The notes: generated from the sequence alone by a model not told the origin. Positions 1-8,007 are shown, counted from the stretch's first letter. The stretch: 14,269 bases of DNA from Ignavibacteria bacterium (GCA_029863735.1 JAOTUT010000010.1:1-14269), one strand, 5' to 3'. Program-made: numbers and translations.

Positions 1-1
1 C

Positions 2-1021
2 GGGCAAGATAGAGCAAAGAAAGTTCTATCTGTTGCAGTTTACAATCATTACAAGCGCATAAGCATGCGTTCAACTTTTTTTGAGCTTGAAGATGTTGAA
101 ATTGAGAAAAGCAATATAATGCTGATTGGTCCAACCGGAGTTGGTAAAACCTTGCTTGCACAAACTCTCGCAAAGATTCTTGATGTTCCTTTTGCAATTG
201 CCGATGCAACAACACTAACTGAAGCCGGCTATGTCGGTGATGATGTTGAAACTGTACTTGTGCATCTTCTGCAGGCTGCAGATTATAATCTCGACAGAGC
301 GCAAAAAGGAATAGTTTATGTAGATGAAATTGATAAGATTGCCCGCAAGAGTGAAAGTACATCAATTACACGAGATGTTTCAGGAGAAGGTGTGCAGCAG
401 GCACTTCTTAAAATTCTTGAAGGCACAGTTGCAGGAGTTCCTCCAAAAGGCGGAAGAAAACATCCCGAACAAAGTTTAATAAATGTTAACACAAAAAATA
501 TTCTTTTTATTCTCGGCGGTGCGTTTGATGGAATAGATAAAATTATTGCTGCAAGGATCAATAAAAACAAAATGGGCTTTGCAAGAGATGTAAAGGATAA
601 AAAAGAAGATGATGAGCTTTTGAAATTCATTCAACCGGAAGATTTACTAAAGTATGGATTGATCCCTGAACTTATTGGAAGAATACCTGTTGTTGCGCCT
701 CTTCATCCACTAAGTGAAGAAGCAATGAAGAGAATTTTAACCGATCCGAAAAACGCTATCCTGAAGCAATACAAAAAGTTATTTTTAATGGAAAGTGTTG
801 AACTTGAGTTTGATAAGTTTTCTCTTAACGCTATTGTTGAAAAAGCGATGATTAAAAAAACTGGTGCAAGAGCTCTTCGTTCAATTGTGGAAGAATTTAT
901 GCTTGATATTATGTATGAACTGCCGAATAGAAAGGATATCGATAAATGTGTTATTACAAAAGATGTGGTTGAAAAAGGTAACGAACCGATTTTAATCAAG
1001 GCGGAGAAGAAGTCGGCTTAG
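2..1021 (+). CDS. clpX: ATP-dependent Clp protease ATP-binding subunit ClpX (5'-truncated by the window edge)
   Basis: This is the AAA+ unfoldase that recognises substrates, unfolds them with ATP and threads them into the ClpP peptidase in the cytoplasm. The reading frame is open from base 2, and the residues before the first ATG ([19 protein letters not shown]) are typical ClpX sequence, so the gene enters from the left. The N-terminal C4 zinc-binding domain and the first part of the AAA+ module are missing. Visible in order are Walker A (GPTGVGKT), the GYVG pore loop, Walker B (VYVDEIDK), the [17 protein letters not shown] segment, an arginine-finger region (PELIGRIPV) and the sensor-2 motif GARALR. 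The C-terminus is lysine-rich and ends at TAG. In many bacteria clpP lies just upstream, but that cannot be seen here. The family assignment is certain. Confidence 0.97.
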   Translation, partial: GQDRAKKVLSVAVYNHYKRISMRSTFFELEDVEIEKSNIMLIGPTGVGKTLLAQTLAKILDVPFAIADATTLTEAGYVGDDVETVLVHLLQAADYNLDRAQKGIVYVDEIDKIARKSESTSITRDVSGEGVQQALLKILEGTVAGVPPKGGRKHPEQSLINVNTKNILFILGGAFDGIDKIIAARINKNKMGFARDVKDKKEDDELLKFIQPEDLLKYGLIPELIGRIPVVAPLHPLSEEAMKRILTDPKNAILKQYKKLFLMESVELEFDKFSLNAIVEKAMIKKTGARALRSIVEEFMLDIMYELPNRKDIDKCVITKDVVEKGNEPILIKAEKKSA

Positions 1022-1110
1022 TTGTGAGAATTACTTAATTGATGCATTGTTAAAGTGTTAGCCGCAATAAAACAATTCAACAGTTGAACAATTCTTTTCG
1101 TATTATCATT

Positions 1111-2376
1111 ATGAATAGAATCATATTAAAAATATTTATTTATACAATCCTGTTTTCGATAACAGTCTTTCCTCAATCCAAAATTTTTATCTTTATGGAT
1201 TTAGACCAGACCGACCATCTAAAAGCATACGGAATTACTTTCCGCGCATTGACAAAAGGATATAAAGCTGACTGGCTTTTGAATTACCGTGGCGGTTCTT
1301 TTTTTATTGATTACAGCGATGAGCTTGCAGCTGAATGCAGGCTGAATAATGTTAGATTCGAAAATCTTTCTCTGTCTCAGGTAACGGAGATTTACTCTTT
1401 CGTTCAGAGTGAAGAAAATAATATGGATGTAGTGAGACTGGAAAAAGCTCCGAAGATTGCGGTTTATGTTCCGCCGGGATTTCAGCCATGGGATGATGCA
1501 GTTACACTTGCACTTGAATATGCTCAGGTTCCTTATGATAAAATATGGAATGATGAAATTTTAAAAGGCGATCTGGATAACTACGACTGGCTTCATCTTC
1601 ATCACGAAGATTTTACTGGACAGTATGGAAAATTTTATGCGAGTTTCGCTGCCGCACAATGGTATATCGATCAACAGCTTCTTTATGAACAGGATGCAAA
1701 GAAGAACGGATTCAAAAAAGTTTCAGAGATGTTAAAAGCTGTTGCGATTGATATTAAAAACTATGTTGGAAAGGGTGGTTTTCTTTTTGCGATGTGCTCT
1801 GCAACTGATTCGTACGATATTGCACTTTCTGCTATCAACGTTGATATATGCGAACAGATGTACGACGGTGATGCTGCAGATCCAAATGCACAGCAGAAAT
1901 TGAATTTCGATAACACGCTTGCATTTACAAATTGCAGACTGGAAATGAATCCTTATATTTATGAGTACAGCGATATTGATATTCAGCCAATTGAAGTGGG
2001 AAATTTTCAAAACGATTACTTTACACTGTTTGAATTCTCTGCAAAGTACGATCCCGTGCCAACAATGCTTACACAAGATCACGTTAATATTATCAGAGGT
2101 TTTATGGGACAGACATCAATGTTTCGCAGAAGCACTATAAAGAATTCGGTTATCATTCTTGCTGAAAGAAAGGGAGCGGACCAGGTTAAATATATTCACG
2201 GGAATTACGGAAGAGGAACATTTACATTTTACGGTGGTCACGATCCTGAAGATTACCAGCACGCAGTCGGTGACCCTCCGACTGAGTTAAGTCTCTACAA
2301 AAACTCTCCCGGTTACAGGTTGATATTAAACAACATTCTTTTCCCTGCAGCAACAAAGAAGAAGCAGAAAACATGA
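1111..2376 (+). CDS. Secreted glutamine-amidotransferase-like protein of unknown function
   Basis: The product is a 421-residue exported protein. The ATG at 1111 is preferred over an in-frame TTG at 1084, because from the ATG the protein starts with a compact signal peptide (MNR, hydrophobic residues 4-20, then PQS). No lipobox cysteine follows. From about residue 115 the pattern resembles a class I amidotransferase-like fold: a strand KIAVYV, an acidic loop with WDDAVTLALE, a D-x-YDWLHLHHED segment (about 157-167), a candidate nucleophile elbow GGFLFAMCSAT with Cys229, and a late GRGTFTFYGGHDPED with His377. I recall relatives in Bacteroidota and Ignavibacteria carrying the name asparagine synthetase B. 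The sequence does not support that: there is no N-terminal catalytic Cys2 and no SGGxDS ATP-pyrophosphatase loop. It lies 89 nt after clpX, and its TGA overlaps the next start (ATGA), so it is translated with the FAH-family gene. Substrate unknown. Confidence 0.8.
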   Translation: MNRIILKIFIYTILFSITVFPQSKIFIFMDLDQTDHLKAYGITFRALTKGYKADWLLNYRGGSFFIDYSDELAAECRLNNVRFENLSLSQVTEIYSFVQSEENNMDVVRLEKAPKIAVYVPPGFQPWDDAVTLALEYAQVPYDKIWNDEILKGDLDNYDWLHLHHEDFTGQYGKFYASFAAAQWYIDQQLLYEQDAKKNGFKKVSEMLKAVAIDIKNYVGKGGFLFAMCSATDSYDIALSAINVDICEQMYDGDAADPNAQQKLNFDNTLAFTNCRLEMNPYIYEYSDIDIQPIEVGNFQNDYFTLFEFSAKYDPVPTMLTQDHVNIIRGFMGQTSMFRRSTIKNSVIILAERKGADQVKYIHGNYGRGTFTFYGGHDPEDYQHAVGDPPTELSLYKNSPGYRLILNNILFPAATKKKQKT

Positions 2377-3029
2377 AATCGGCTCGAATTAAAAACTCAA
2401 AAGAAGAAGTCACAATTGGCAAAATAGTCTGCGTTGGCAGAAACTATGCAGAGCACGCAAAAGAACTCGGCAACGAAGTGTCGGATAAGCCAGTATTATT
2501 TCTAAAGCCTGCTTCTGCAATAATTTATTCTGGCGGAGAAATTATTCATCCGGATTTTGGAAACGATCTTCACCACGAAGTCGAGCTTGTTTTACTGGTC
2601 GGAGAGACAGTTAAAAATGCAAATGGTGTTGAAGCAGAAAAAGCAATCAGCGGTTACGGAGTTGGACTTGATATGACATTGCGTGATGTTCAGAAGGAAC
2701 TGAGGAAAGGGGGTGACCCTTGGACACTTGCAAAATGTTTTGATACTTCTGCGGTTATTTCGGATTTCGTATTGAAAAAAGATTATCAATTAAAATCAGA
2801 TGAAAATCTTGAGCTGAAAGTAAATAGTGTTGTAAAGCAAAGCGATAGTTTGAAAAGTATGATCTTTAATCCTGCAGAAGTAGTAGAATACATTTCTTCT
2901 GTTATGACTCTCGAAAATGGCGATTTAATTTTTACCGGAACACCGGCAGGTGTGAGCAAAATTAACAAAGGAGATAAATTAGAAGCAAAACTCGGTGAAA
3001 TAGCGAAGCTTTTTTGTACTGTTACTTAA
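2373..3029 (+). CDS. Fumarylacetoacetate hydrolase (FAH) family protein, YcgM/FAHD1-like acylpyruvase type
   Basis: This 218-residue protein matches the short single-domain FAH family (E. coli YcgM, human FAHD1). Members hydrolyse or decarboxylate beta-diketo or oxo acids such as acylpyruvates and oxaloacetate, using Mg2+ or Mn2+. The family core is intact: the N-terminal VGRNYAEHAKE lid segment, metal ligands in HHEVELVLLVG (Glu69, Glu71), GVGLDMTLRDVQ (Asp100), PWTLAKCFD (Lys121), and the closing GDLIFTGTPAGV turn. The ATG overlaps the previous stop by 4 nt, indicating translational coupling to the secreted amidotransferase-like gene. The product has no signal peptide and should be cytoplasmic. 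The exact substrate cannot be read from sequence; hydrolase, decarboxylase and isomerase activities all occur in this family. Confidence 0.92.
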   Translation: MKSARIKNSKEEVTIGKIVCVGRNYAEHAKELGNEVSDKPVLFLKPASAIIYSGGEIIHPDFGNDLHHEVELVLLVGETVKNANGVEAEKAISGYGVGLDMTLRDVQKELRKGGDPWTLAKCFDTSAVISDFVLKKDYQLKSDENLELKVNSVVKQSDSLKSMIFNPAEVVEYISSVMTLENGDLIFTGTPAGVSKINKGDKLEAKLGEIAKLFCTVT

Positions 3030-3043
3030 GAGCTAGCCACTAA

Positions 3044-3058
3044 TCCGCCAGAGGCGGA
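3044..3058. repeat. GC-rich perfect palindrome between convergent genes (possible bidirectional terminator or dispersed element)
   Basis: TCCGCC and GGCGGA form a perfect 6-bp stem around the 3-nt loop AGA. It lies in the 41-nt gap between the stops of the FAH gene (plus) and ruvA (minus), where a bidirectional transcription stop would be expected. There is no strong U tract on either side, so it is not a classic intrinsic terminator. The GC-rich stem stands out against AT-rich surroundings and could equally be one copy of a dispersed palindromic repeat. I found no second copy in the window by eye. Confidence 0.5.
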
Positions 3059-3070
3059 CCGGTTCACGAA

Positions 3071-3652
3071 TTACTTATTCAATTCCTGCAAAGATCTTTT
3101 AATCAACTCTTCTAAACTACATTCCGGTAATTCAGATAGTATTTTATTAACTGCCTTTTCTGATGAAGCAAGATTATAACCTAAGGTTGTTAGAGCACCC
3201 ACAGCTTCTTTCTGCAGATTTGGTTTGGCAGGTGCAATTCCGTCTTCTTTAATATCTCTGACTTTATTCTTCAATTCAAGAATTAATCTCTCTGCCGTTT
3301 TTCTTCCTATTCCCGGAACAGCAATCATTCTTTCAACGTTGCTAGTTATTATTGCCTGTTTAAGATCATCAGTTGAAATACCTGATAAAAGACTCAATGC
3401 CGATTTTGGTCCAACTCCGGAAATGGAAATCAGCAATTCAAACATTTCTTTTTCAGCCTCGGTATAAAATCCGAACAGAACTATTGCATCTTCCTTCACA
3501 TTCGTATGGATATAAAGTGAAACAGTATCTTTTCCGCTGATTCTTTCAAAAGTATTGATTGAAATTCTTATTTCGTACCCAACGCCATTCACGTCAAGAA
3601 GCATAAGTGTTGGTTTTGCTGAAATTATTTTTCCTGTTAAGTACCCAATCAT
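3071..3652 (-). CDS. ruvA: Holliday junction branch migration complex subunit RuvA
   Basis: RuvA binds four-way DNA junctions as a tetramer and loads the RuvB motor for branch migration during recombinational repair. The 193-residue product has all three family domains. The N-terminal OB fold begins MIGYLTGKI and carries the acidic pin in KEDAIVLFGF (Glu54, Asp55). Two helix-hairpin-helix motifs follow: ISGVGPKSALSLL at about 78-90 and VPGIGRKTAERLI at about 112-124. The C-terminal RuvB-contacting domain contains EAVGALTTLGY. The length is close to the family norm. It is the last gene of the recJ-yebC-ruvC-ruvA run, 20 nt after ruvC. ruvB is not next to it. Confidence 0.97.
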   Translation of the reverse strand: MIGYLTGKIISAKPTLMLLDVNGVGYEIRISINTFERISGKDTVSLYIHTNVKEDAIVLFGFYTEAEKEMFELLISISGVGPKSALSLLSGISTDDLKQAIITSNVERMIAVPGIGRKTAERLILELKNKVRDIKEDGIAPAKPNLQKEAVGALTTLGYNLASSEKAVNKILSELPECSLEELIKRSLQELNK

Positions 3653-3672
3653 ATGCGATTAAAATCTTTCAA

Positions 3673-4212
3673 TTATTTAATTATACGGTCTGGATTAGCG
3701 TTAATAAATTCTTTCCAGCTCTTGCTCTTTTTAAATAATGGTGCCTTCAATCTGAACGCATGACATAGTGCAATTGCAAGAGCATCACTTTCGTCAGGTT
3801 TAAATTTAATCTTCTTAGAGTTTAAAATCGTCATCACCATATAATTTACTTGCTGTTTGGATGCTGCACCTTTGCCGACCACTGCTTTCTTTACTTCACG
3901 CGGAGAATATTCATTCGTCGGAACTTTATTATGAATTGCAGCAAGAATGGAAACTCCTCGTGCATAGCCAATCTTCAAAACTGATTGAACATTTTTACCA
4001 TAGAAGGCTGTTTCGATAACAAATTCATCAGGCTTATATAATTTTAGCAGCTTATCAAGTTCGTTGTAGATAATTTCAAGTTTTTCCGAAAGAGATTTTG
4101 AGGAAGGAAGTTTAATTACTCCGTGGGAGATTCTTCTAAATTTATTATTGGTGTATTCGATTAATCCGTAGCCGGTTACAATAGTGCCCGGATCAACACC
4201 GAGTATAATCAT
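3673..4212 (-). CDS. ruvC: Crossover junction endodeoxyribonuclease RuvC
   Basis: RuvC is the Holliday junction resolvase, cutting symmetrically related strands as a dimer with two metal ions. The 179-residue product carries the complete acidic set: Asp7 in GVDPGT, Glu67 in FVIETAFYGKN, and Asp140 and Asp143 in PDESDALAIALCHA. These match the E. coli D7/E66/D138/D141 arrangement. Conserved YARGV and YSPREVKKAVVGKGAASKQQV segments lie between. It starts with ATG 27 nt after yebC and is followed 20 nt later by ruvA, so it is presumably cotranscribed with both. No Shine-Dalgarno site is evident. Confidence 0.97.
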   Translation of the reverse strand: MIILGVDPGTIVTGYGLIEYTNNKFRRISHGVIKLPSSKSLSEKLEIIYNELDKLLKLYKPDEFVIETAFYGKNVQSVLKIGYARGVSILAAIHNKVPTNEYSPREVKKAVVGKGAASKQQVNYMVMTILNSKKIKFKPDESDALAIALCHAFRLKAPLFKKSKSWKEFINANPDRIIK

Positions 4213-4239
4213 TATTCTTATTCAGTGTGAATGTTAATA

Positions 4240-4986
4240 TCATGATTGCTGATTAATGAACTCTTCATCGAAGTCAGCATTTGAATATACGTTTTGTACA
4301 TCATCGCAATCTTCAAGACCCTCAATCAGCTTCATCATCTTCTCAGCATTTTCACCTGCGACGTTAATTGTATTTTTTGCAATCCATTGAAGCGAGGCAT
4401 TTTCGACAGTAAGTTCTTTGTCAATGAGTGCTCTTCTCACAGGTTCAAAGGATTCAATTTCAGTTTGAATTTCAAAATATTCATCTTCAGTGCGCATATC
4501 TTCGGCACCGGCATTCAAAGCAATTTCTAAAATATCGTCTTCTGACTTACCCTGTGTTGGCAAACTGATTATACCTTTCTTTTCAAACATCCAGGCAACC
4601 GAACCGCTTTCACCCATGTTCCCACCGTTTTTGCTGAATAAATGTCTAACTTCTGCAACGGTTCTGTTTTTGTTATCTGTAGCAACTTCAACTAATAATG
4701 CAATTCCTGCAGGACCATAACCTTCATAAGTAAGTTCACTGATTGTTGTGCCTTCAAGCTCACCAGTAGCTTTTTTAATTGCACGTTCAATATTATCAGC
4801 GGGCATATTAGCAGCTTTTGCATTATCGATTGCCAGGCGGAGTCTTGGATTGCCTGCCGCATCACCACCGCCTTCACGAGCGGCAATGGTTAGTTCTTTA
4901 ATTAATCTTGTGAAGAGTTTTCCTCTCTTTGCATCTAATGCACCCTTTTTTCTTTTGATGGTTGCCCACTTTGAATGCCCCGACAT
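4240..4986 (-). CDS. yebC: YebC/PmpR family protein (probable translation factor or transcriptional regulator)
   Basis: This is a conserved 248-residue cytoplasmic protein of the YebC/PmpR (TACO1) family. Members have been described as DNA-binding regulators, and more recently as ribosome-associated factors that relieve stalling at proline stretches. The N-terminus is diagnostic: MSGHSKWATIKRKKGALDAK, followed by GKLFTRLIKELTIAAREGGG, NPRLRLAIDNAKAANMPADNIERAI, the ELTYEGYGPAG segment and GGNMGESGSVAWMF. An SD-like AAAGGAG (4995-5001, minus strand) lies 8 nt before the ATG and includes part of the recJ TAA stop, so termination of recJ and initiation of yebC are physically linked. Location next to ruvC and ruvA is common for this gene. 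Confidence 0.96.
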   Translation of the reverse strand: MSGHSKWATIKRKKGALDAKRGKLFTRLIKELTIAAREGGGDAAGNPRLRLAIDNAKAANMPADNIERAIKKATGELEGTTISELTYEGYGPAGIALLVEVATDNKNRTVAEVRHLFSKNGGNMGESGSVAWMFEKKGIISLPTQGKSEDDILEIALNAGAEDMRTEDEYFEIQTEIESFEPVRRALIDKELTVENASLQWIAKNTINVAGENAEKMMKLIEGLEDCDDVQNVYSNADFDEEFINQQS

Positions 4987-4994
4987 TGAAAGAT

Positions 4995-5001
4995 CTCCTT
5001 T
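4995..5001 (-). promoter_or_regulatory. Strong ribosome binding site of yebC, overlapping the recJ stop codon
   Basis: The minus strand reads TAAAGGAG, where TAA (5000-5002) is the recJ stop and AAAGGAG is an SD sequence 8 nt before the yebC ATG. Most genes in this window lack an obvious SD, so this site stands out and suggests coupled translation of recJ and yebC. Confidence 0.65.
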
Positions 5002-6712
5002 AAGTTCTTGCTTTAATATCTTTTAATTTAAGTTGTGGAAAAATTCTGCTATCACGAATTGTTTTATCTACTGAAAAAACAATATCAAGTTCAGAATGAT
5101 TATCTTTAATCAAATCATAGTGATCGCCCATGTTAAACCCGATAGAGTCAAATACTTTATCCGTTCCATTCTGTTTGAAGCTGGCTACGATATGATTGTT
5201 CCCAACTATTCTTGGCACATTAGCAACGTGAACACTTTCACTTATAAATACTGGTCTAAGATTACCAGGACCGAATGGAGCGAACTGATCAAGTATTCGC
5301 AAAAATTTTGGTGTTATTTCTGAGAACCTGATTTTTGAATCAATTGAAATTTCTTCTGAAAGATCTTCGCTGGTTATGGATGACTTTAGCACTTCATTAA
5401 ACCTTGCCCTAAACTCCTCAACTTTATCTATCTCAAGTGCAAGGCCTGCTGCTGCCCGATGACCACCGAAGTGAAGAAGCAGGTCATCACATTTTTGAAG
5501 TGCTTCATAAATGTTAAATCCGTTTATGCTCCTTGCAGAACCTTTGGCTATTCCATCAATGGTTGTAAGAAGAACAGAAGGGCGGTAATATTTTTCAACA
5601 AGTCGTGATGCAACAATTCCAATTACACCGGGATGCCAGTCTCCATTATGTAAGACGATGGCAAGATCTTCATCAAGGTCTATCTCTGTGTCTACAATCT
5701 CTTTAGCAGATTCAAAAGTATCAACATCAATTTTTCTTCGTTCATAATTTTCTGTCTCGAGCACTTCAGCTAATTTAACAGCTTCCTTTTTGTTTGTTGC
5801 GATAAGAAGATTTACTGCACGCTCGGCGTCTCCCAATCTTCCAACAGCATTTATTCGCGGTGCAACAGTAAAAACAATTTGTCCGGAAGACAAATGTCCT
5901 GGCTGTAGTCTGCTCATTTCGATCAATGCTTCGATTCCCGGACGGGGATTAAGATTAACCTGGTTAAGGCCTTCATTCACAAGAATTCTATTTTCATCGG
6001 TGAGTGGAACAATATCGGCAGCGGCAGCAAGGGCAACAAGATCAAGATATTTTAGAGGAAGACCTCGTTTACCAATTCTCTCACAGAGACCTTGTGCCAG
6101 CTTAAAAGCAACACCAGCGCCGGAAAGATATTTGAACGGATAGCTGCATCCCGGTTTTAAAGGATCAAGAACTGCAAAAGCTTTTGGAATATCTTCTTTT
6201 GGCTGATGATGATCGCAAATGATTACATCAATTCCAAGTTGATTTGCGTAGTCAGTTTCTGTGATAGCTGTTATTCCGCAATCAACTGCAATCATAAGTT
6301 CTGTACCTTTTTCTTTAACTATGTCGATTGCTGCAGTCGATAGTCCGTATCCTTCTTCAAGTCTTCTCGGAATATAAAATTCAACATTTGCATCAAGCTC
6401 CTTCAGGAACATATAAAGCAGGGCAGTAGCACATGTGCCATCAACATCATAATCACCATAAATACAAATTTTTTGATTTTCAGTTAGGGCAGTAATAACT
6501 CTTGTAGTTGCAGTTTCCATTTGATCCATGAGGAATGGATCATATATTGATTCGATTGAAGGACGGAAGAATTGCTTAGCCTGGTTGAAGGTTTTTATAT
6601 TTCTCTGAACCAGCAGTTCTGCCAGTATAGGAGAAATGTTTAGTGAATCTGTAAGCCTTTGAACTGATAGCTCATCAGAAACATCTTTTATTTTCCAGTG
6701 TTTTCGTCCCAT
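5000..6712 (-). CDS. recJ: Single-stranded-DNA-specific exonuclease RecJ
   Basis: RecJ is the 5'-to-3' single-strand DNA exonuclease of the DHH phosphoesterase superfamily, used in recombination and mismatch or base-excision repair. From the ATG at 6712 the product has 570 residues. The reading frame also allows an upstream TTG (6724) adding four residues; the ATG giving MGRKHWKI is the more natural start. The motifs are complete: ICIYGDYDVDGTCATALL (about 83-100), IAVDCG (about 141-146), CDHHQP (DHH about 167-169), LSGAGVAFKLA, APRINAVGRLGDA, and the DHHA1 motif FGGHRAAAGLALE (about 415-427). An OB-like C-terminal region follows with FAPFGPGNLRPVF. It leads the run to yebC, ruvC and ruvA and sits only about 35 nt downstream of the RNase P RNA 3' end, so it may be read from the rnpB promoter. 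Confidence 0.97.
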   Translation of the reverse strand: MGRKHWKIKDVSDELSVQRLTDSLNISPILAELLVQRNIKTFNQAKQFFRPSIESIYDPFLMDQMETATTRVITALTENQKICIYGDYDVDGTCATALLYMFLKELDANVEFYIPRRLEEGYGLSTAAIDIVKEKGTELMIAVDCGITAITETDYANQLGIDVIICDHHQPKEDIPKAFAVLDPLKPGCSYPFKYLSGAGVAFKLAQGLCERIGKRGLPLKYLDLVALAAAADIVPLTDENRILVNEGLNQVNLNPRPGIEALIEMSRLQPGHLSSGQIVFTVAPRINAVGRLGDAERAVNLLIATNKKEAVKLAEVLETENYERRKIDVDTFESAKEIVDTEIDLDEDLAIVLHNGDWHPGVIGIVASRLVEKYYRPSVLLTTIDGIAKGSARSINGFNIYEALQKCDDLLLHFGGHRAAAGLALEIDKVEEFRARFNEVLKSSITSEDLSEEISIDSKIRFSEITPKFLRILDQFAPFGPGNLRPVFISESVHVANVPRIVGNNHIVASFKQNGTDKVFDSIGFNMGDHYDLIKDNHSELDIVFSVDKTIRDSRIFPQLKLKDIKART

Positions 6713-6745
6713 AGGAATTTTCAATCTTCTGAAAGAACAAATAAA

Positions 6746-7143
6746 AAGTCCAGTCCTATAAGCCGAGTTCTGTACTACGATACGATTAAGTGCGCAGCGG
6801 CAATCATTTATCTTGCCCCACCATTACTGATGGAATCTGGCGATCTACCCGGAAACCTCCAAGGCGAACAGCCCTGATTCTTAAATTAGTAAGAAACGAT
6901 TTCCCTATTTGATCTTGCTTCGGGTGTGGTTTACCTTGCACCTGTTGTTACCAACAGGACGGTGGGCTCTTACCCCGCCTTTTCACCCTTACCCCGAATA
7001 ACTTCGAGGCGGTATATTTTCTGCGGCACTTTCAGTATCCCGCAATGCGAGACCCCGGGGGTTACCCGGCACCCTGTTCTATGAAGCTCGGACTTTCCTC
7101 CCACAAAACCATTTTAATGTGAGCGATTGCCCGGACCGAACTA
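6746..7143 (-). ncRNA. rnpB: RNase P RNA (bacterial type A)
   Basis: This is the catalytic RNA that matures tRNA 5' ends together with the RnpA protein. Read on the minus strand it has the universal landmarks in order: GGAGGAAAGTCCGAGC near the 5' end, AACAGGGTGCCGGGTAACC, GGGTGAAAAGGCGGGG, GTAAGAGCCCACCG, a GTAA-tetraloop hairpin CCTGTTG/CAACAGG (6941-6958), AGGTAAACC then AGCAAGATCAAATAGG, GGGTAGATCGCC, AAGATAAATGATTGCC, and the 3' block ACAGAACTCGGCTTAT. The ends are supported by a P1 helix: GUUCGGUCC (7133-7141) pairs along all nine positions, with two GU pairs, to GGACUGGAC (6748-6756), plus one flanking AU pair. The AGCAAGAUCAAAUAGG segment and overall order match the E. coli-like type A architecture. 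The exact termini may differ by a few bases. Confidence 0.96.
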
Positions 7144-7222
7144 TTTTATTTTTCTTCAAAATTTTTTTAGACAATTATTGAATCCGAAATTTTTACCGAA
7201 CTCTTATTGTTAAATTACTGAT

Positions 7223-7231
7223 GCAAATATA
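7223..7231 (-). promoter_or_regulatory. Candidate Bacteroidota-type promoter (-7 box) upstream of rnpB
   Basis: The minus strand reads TATATTTGC, matching the Bacteroidota -7 consensus TAnnTTTG. It would start transcription about 70-75 nt before the 5' end of RNase P RNA, so the precursor would need 5' trimming. I see no good TTG element at the -33 position. The identical 9-mer occurs upstream of the DJ-1 gene and in the dnaG divergent region. Confidence 0.4.
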
Positions 7232-7276
7232 CTAAATTGATTACCCGAAATCAGCAGTTGAATGTTAATCTAAATT

Positions 7277-8005
7277 CTATTCTTTATCTACGTCTTCTGA
7301 AATTTCTGAGGAAACAAGGATTCTTCCACAGTATTCACAAAAGAAAAGGCGGTCATTTTTTCTGACCTCAAGCTGCCTCTGAGAAGGCACAATATTGTGA
7401 CATCCGGAACAGGCCGATCTTTTAATAGTTGCCACAGCAAGGCCTTTCTTAGCTTTTCTTATCCTCATATAAGCTGAAAGATCGTTCTTTTTAACTTCAC
7501 CTTCGATTTGTTTTCTCTCTTTCAGAAGCTTTGATTCTTCTCTTTCATTTGCTTTAATGATTTCCTTCAGGTCAGCTTCTTTTTCTTTAAGCTCCTTATT
7601 CAGTTCATCGAGTCTTGGAGTAATATCTTCAATCTCCTGAGAGAGACTTTTGCTTTTATCTGCGAGTGAATTGTTTTCAGTGTCAAGTTTATTTATCTGC
7701 TCTTCTGTGTGATCTATTTCCTTTGTTAAAGCATCGTATTCTTTATTATTTCTTACCTGGTAAAGCTGTGCCTTAAACTTTTTTTGATTTTCTTTCAGTT
7801 TTTCAATTTCATCTTCATTTTCATCCCGGCTTTTAATAGAGTCTTTCTGCTCTTTTTCTTTTACCTCTATATCTCCGACGAAACTCTTTATCTTTTCATC
7901 CAACTCTCTAACCATATTTGGCAGGTCACCACGCAATTCTTCAAGTTCGTCTAGCTGATTATCTATTTGCTGCAGCTGATATAATACTTTTAATCTGTTA
8001 TACAA
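7277..8005 (-). CDS. Coiled-coil protein with C-terminal C4-type zinc ribbon (zf-RING_7 family)
   Basis: The product is 242 residues long. Residues 1 to about 170 are a highly charged heptad-rich coiled-coil hairpin (LEELRGDL, KEKEQKDSIKSRDENEDEIEKL and similar). The C-terminus is a zinc ribbon with Cys199, Cys202, Cys223 and Cys226 (CSGC and CEYC). This is the widespread family that includes Helicobacter HP0958 and Chlamydia CT398; roles proposed for relatives include nucleic-acid binding and adaptor functions, but none can be assigned here. The start is TTG at 8005, only 2 nt after the Nif3 stop, with SD AGGAG at 8016-8020 inside the Nif3 reading frame. The TTG start is supported by that SD and by the family-like N-terminus RLKVLYQLQQIDNQLDEL. 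It is probably coupled to Nif3. Confidence 0.88.
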   Translation of the reverse strand: MYNRLKVLYQLQQIDNQLDELEELRGDLPNMVRELDEKIKSFVGDIEVKEKEQKDSIKSRDENEDEIEKLKENQKKFKAQLYQVRNNKEYDALTKEIDHTEEQINKLDTENNSLADKSKSLSQEIEDITPRLDELNKELKEKEADLKEIIKANEREESKLLKERKQIEGEVKKNDLSAYMRIRKAKKGLAVATIKRSACSGCHNIVPSQRQLEVRKNDRLFFCEYCGRILVSSEISEDVDKE

Positions 8006-8007
8006 TT

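Noticed and set aside
65..1021. ATG at 65 as a true start of a shorter ClpX
   Set aside because: The frame is open upstream to the window edge and encodes typical ClpX residues, so the ATG is internal.
1084..1110. TTG at 1084 as the start of the secreted protein
   Set aside because: It would put nine polar or mixed residues before a normal signal peptide; the ATG at 1111 gives a standard one.
5790..6143. 117-residue plus-strand reading frame opposite recJ
   Set aside because: It is the antisense shadow of conserved recJ motifs and has no independent coding signs.
6713..6724. TTG at 6724 as the recJ start
   Set aside because: It adds only four residues; the ATG at 6712 is the ordinary choice, and no ribosome site favours the TTG.
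7144..7174. TTGTCT/TAAAAT pair immediately upstream of rnpB as its promoter
   Set aside because: The spacer is 20 nt and the implied start would fall inside the P1 helix, so it fits poorly.
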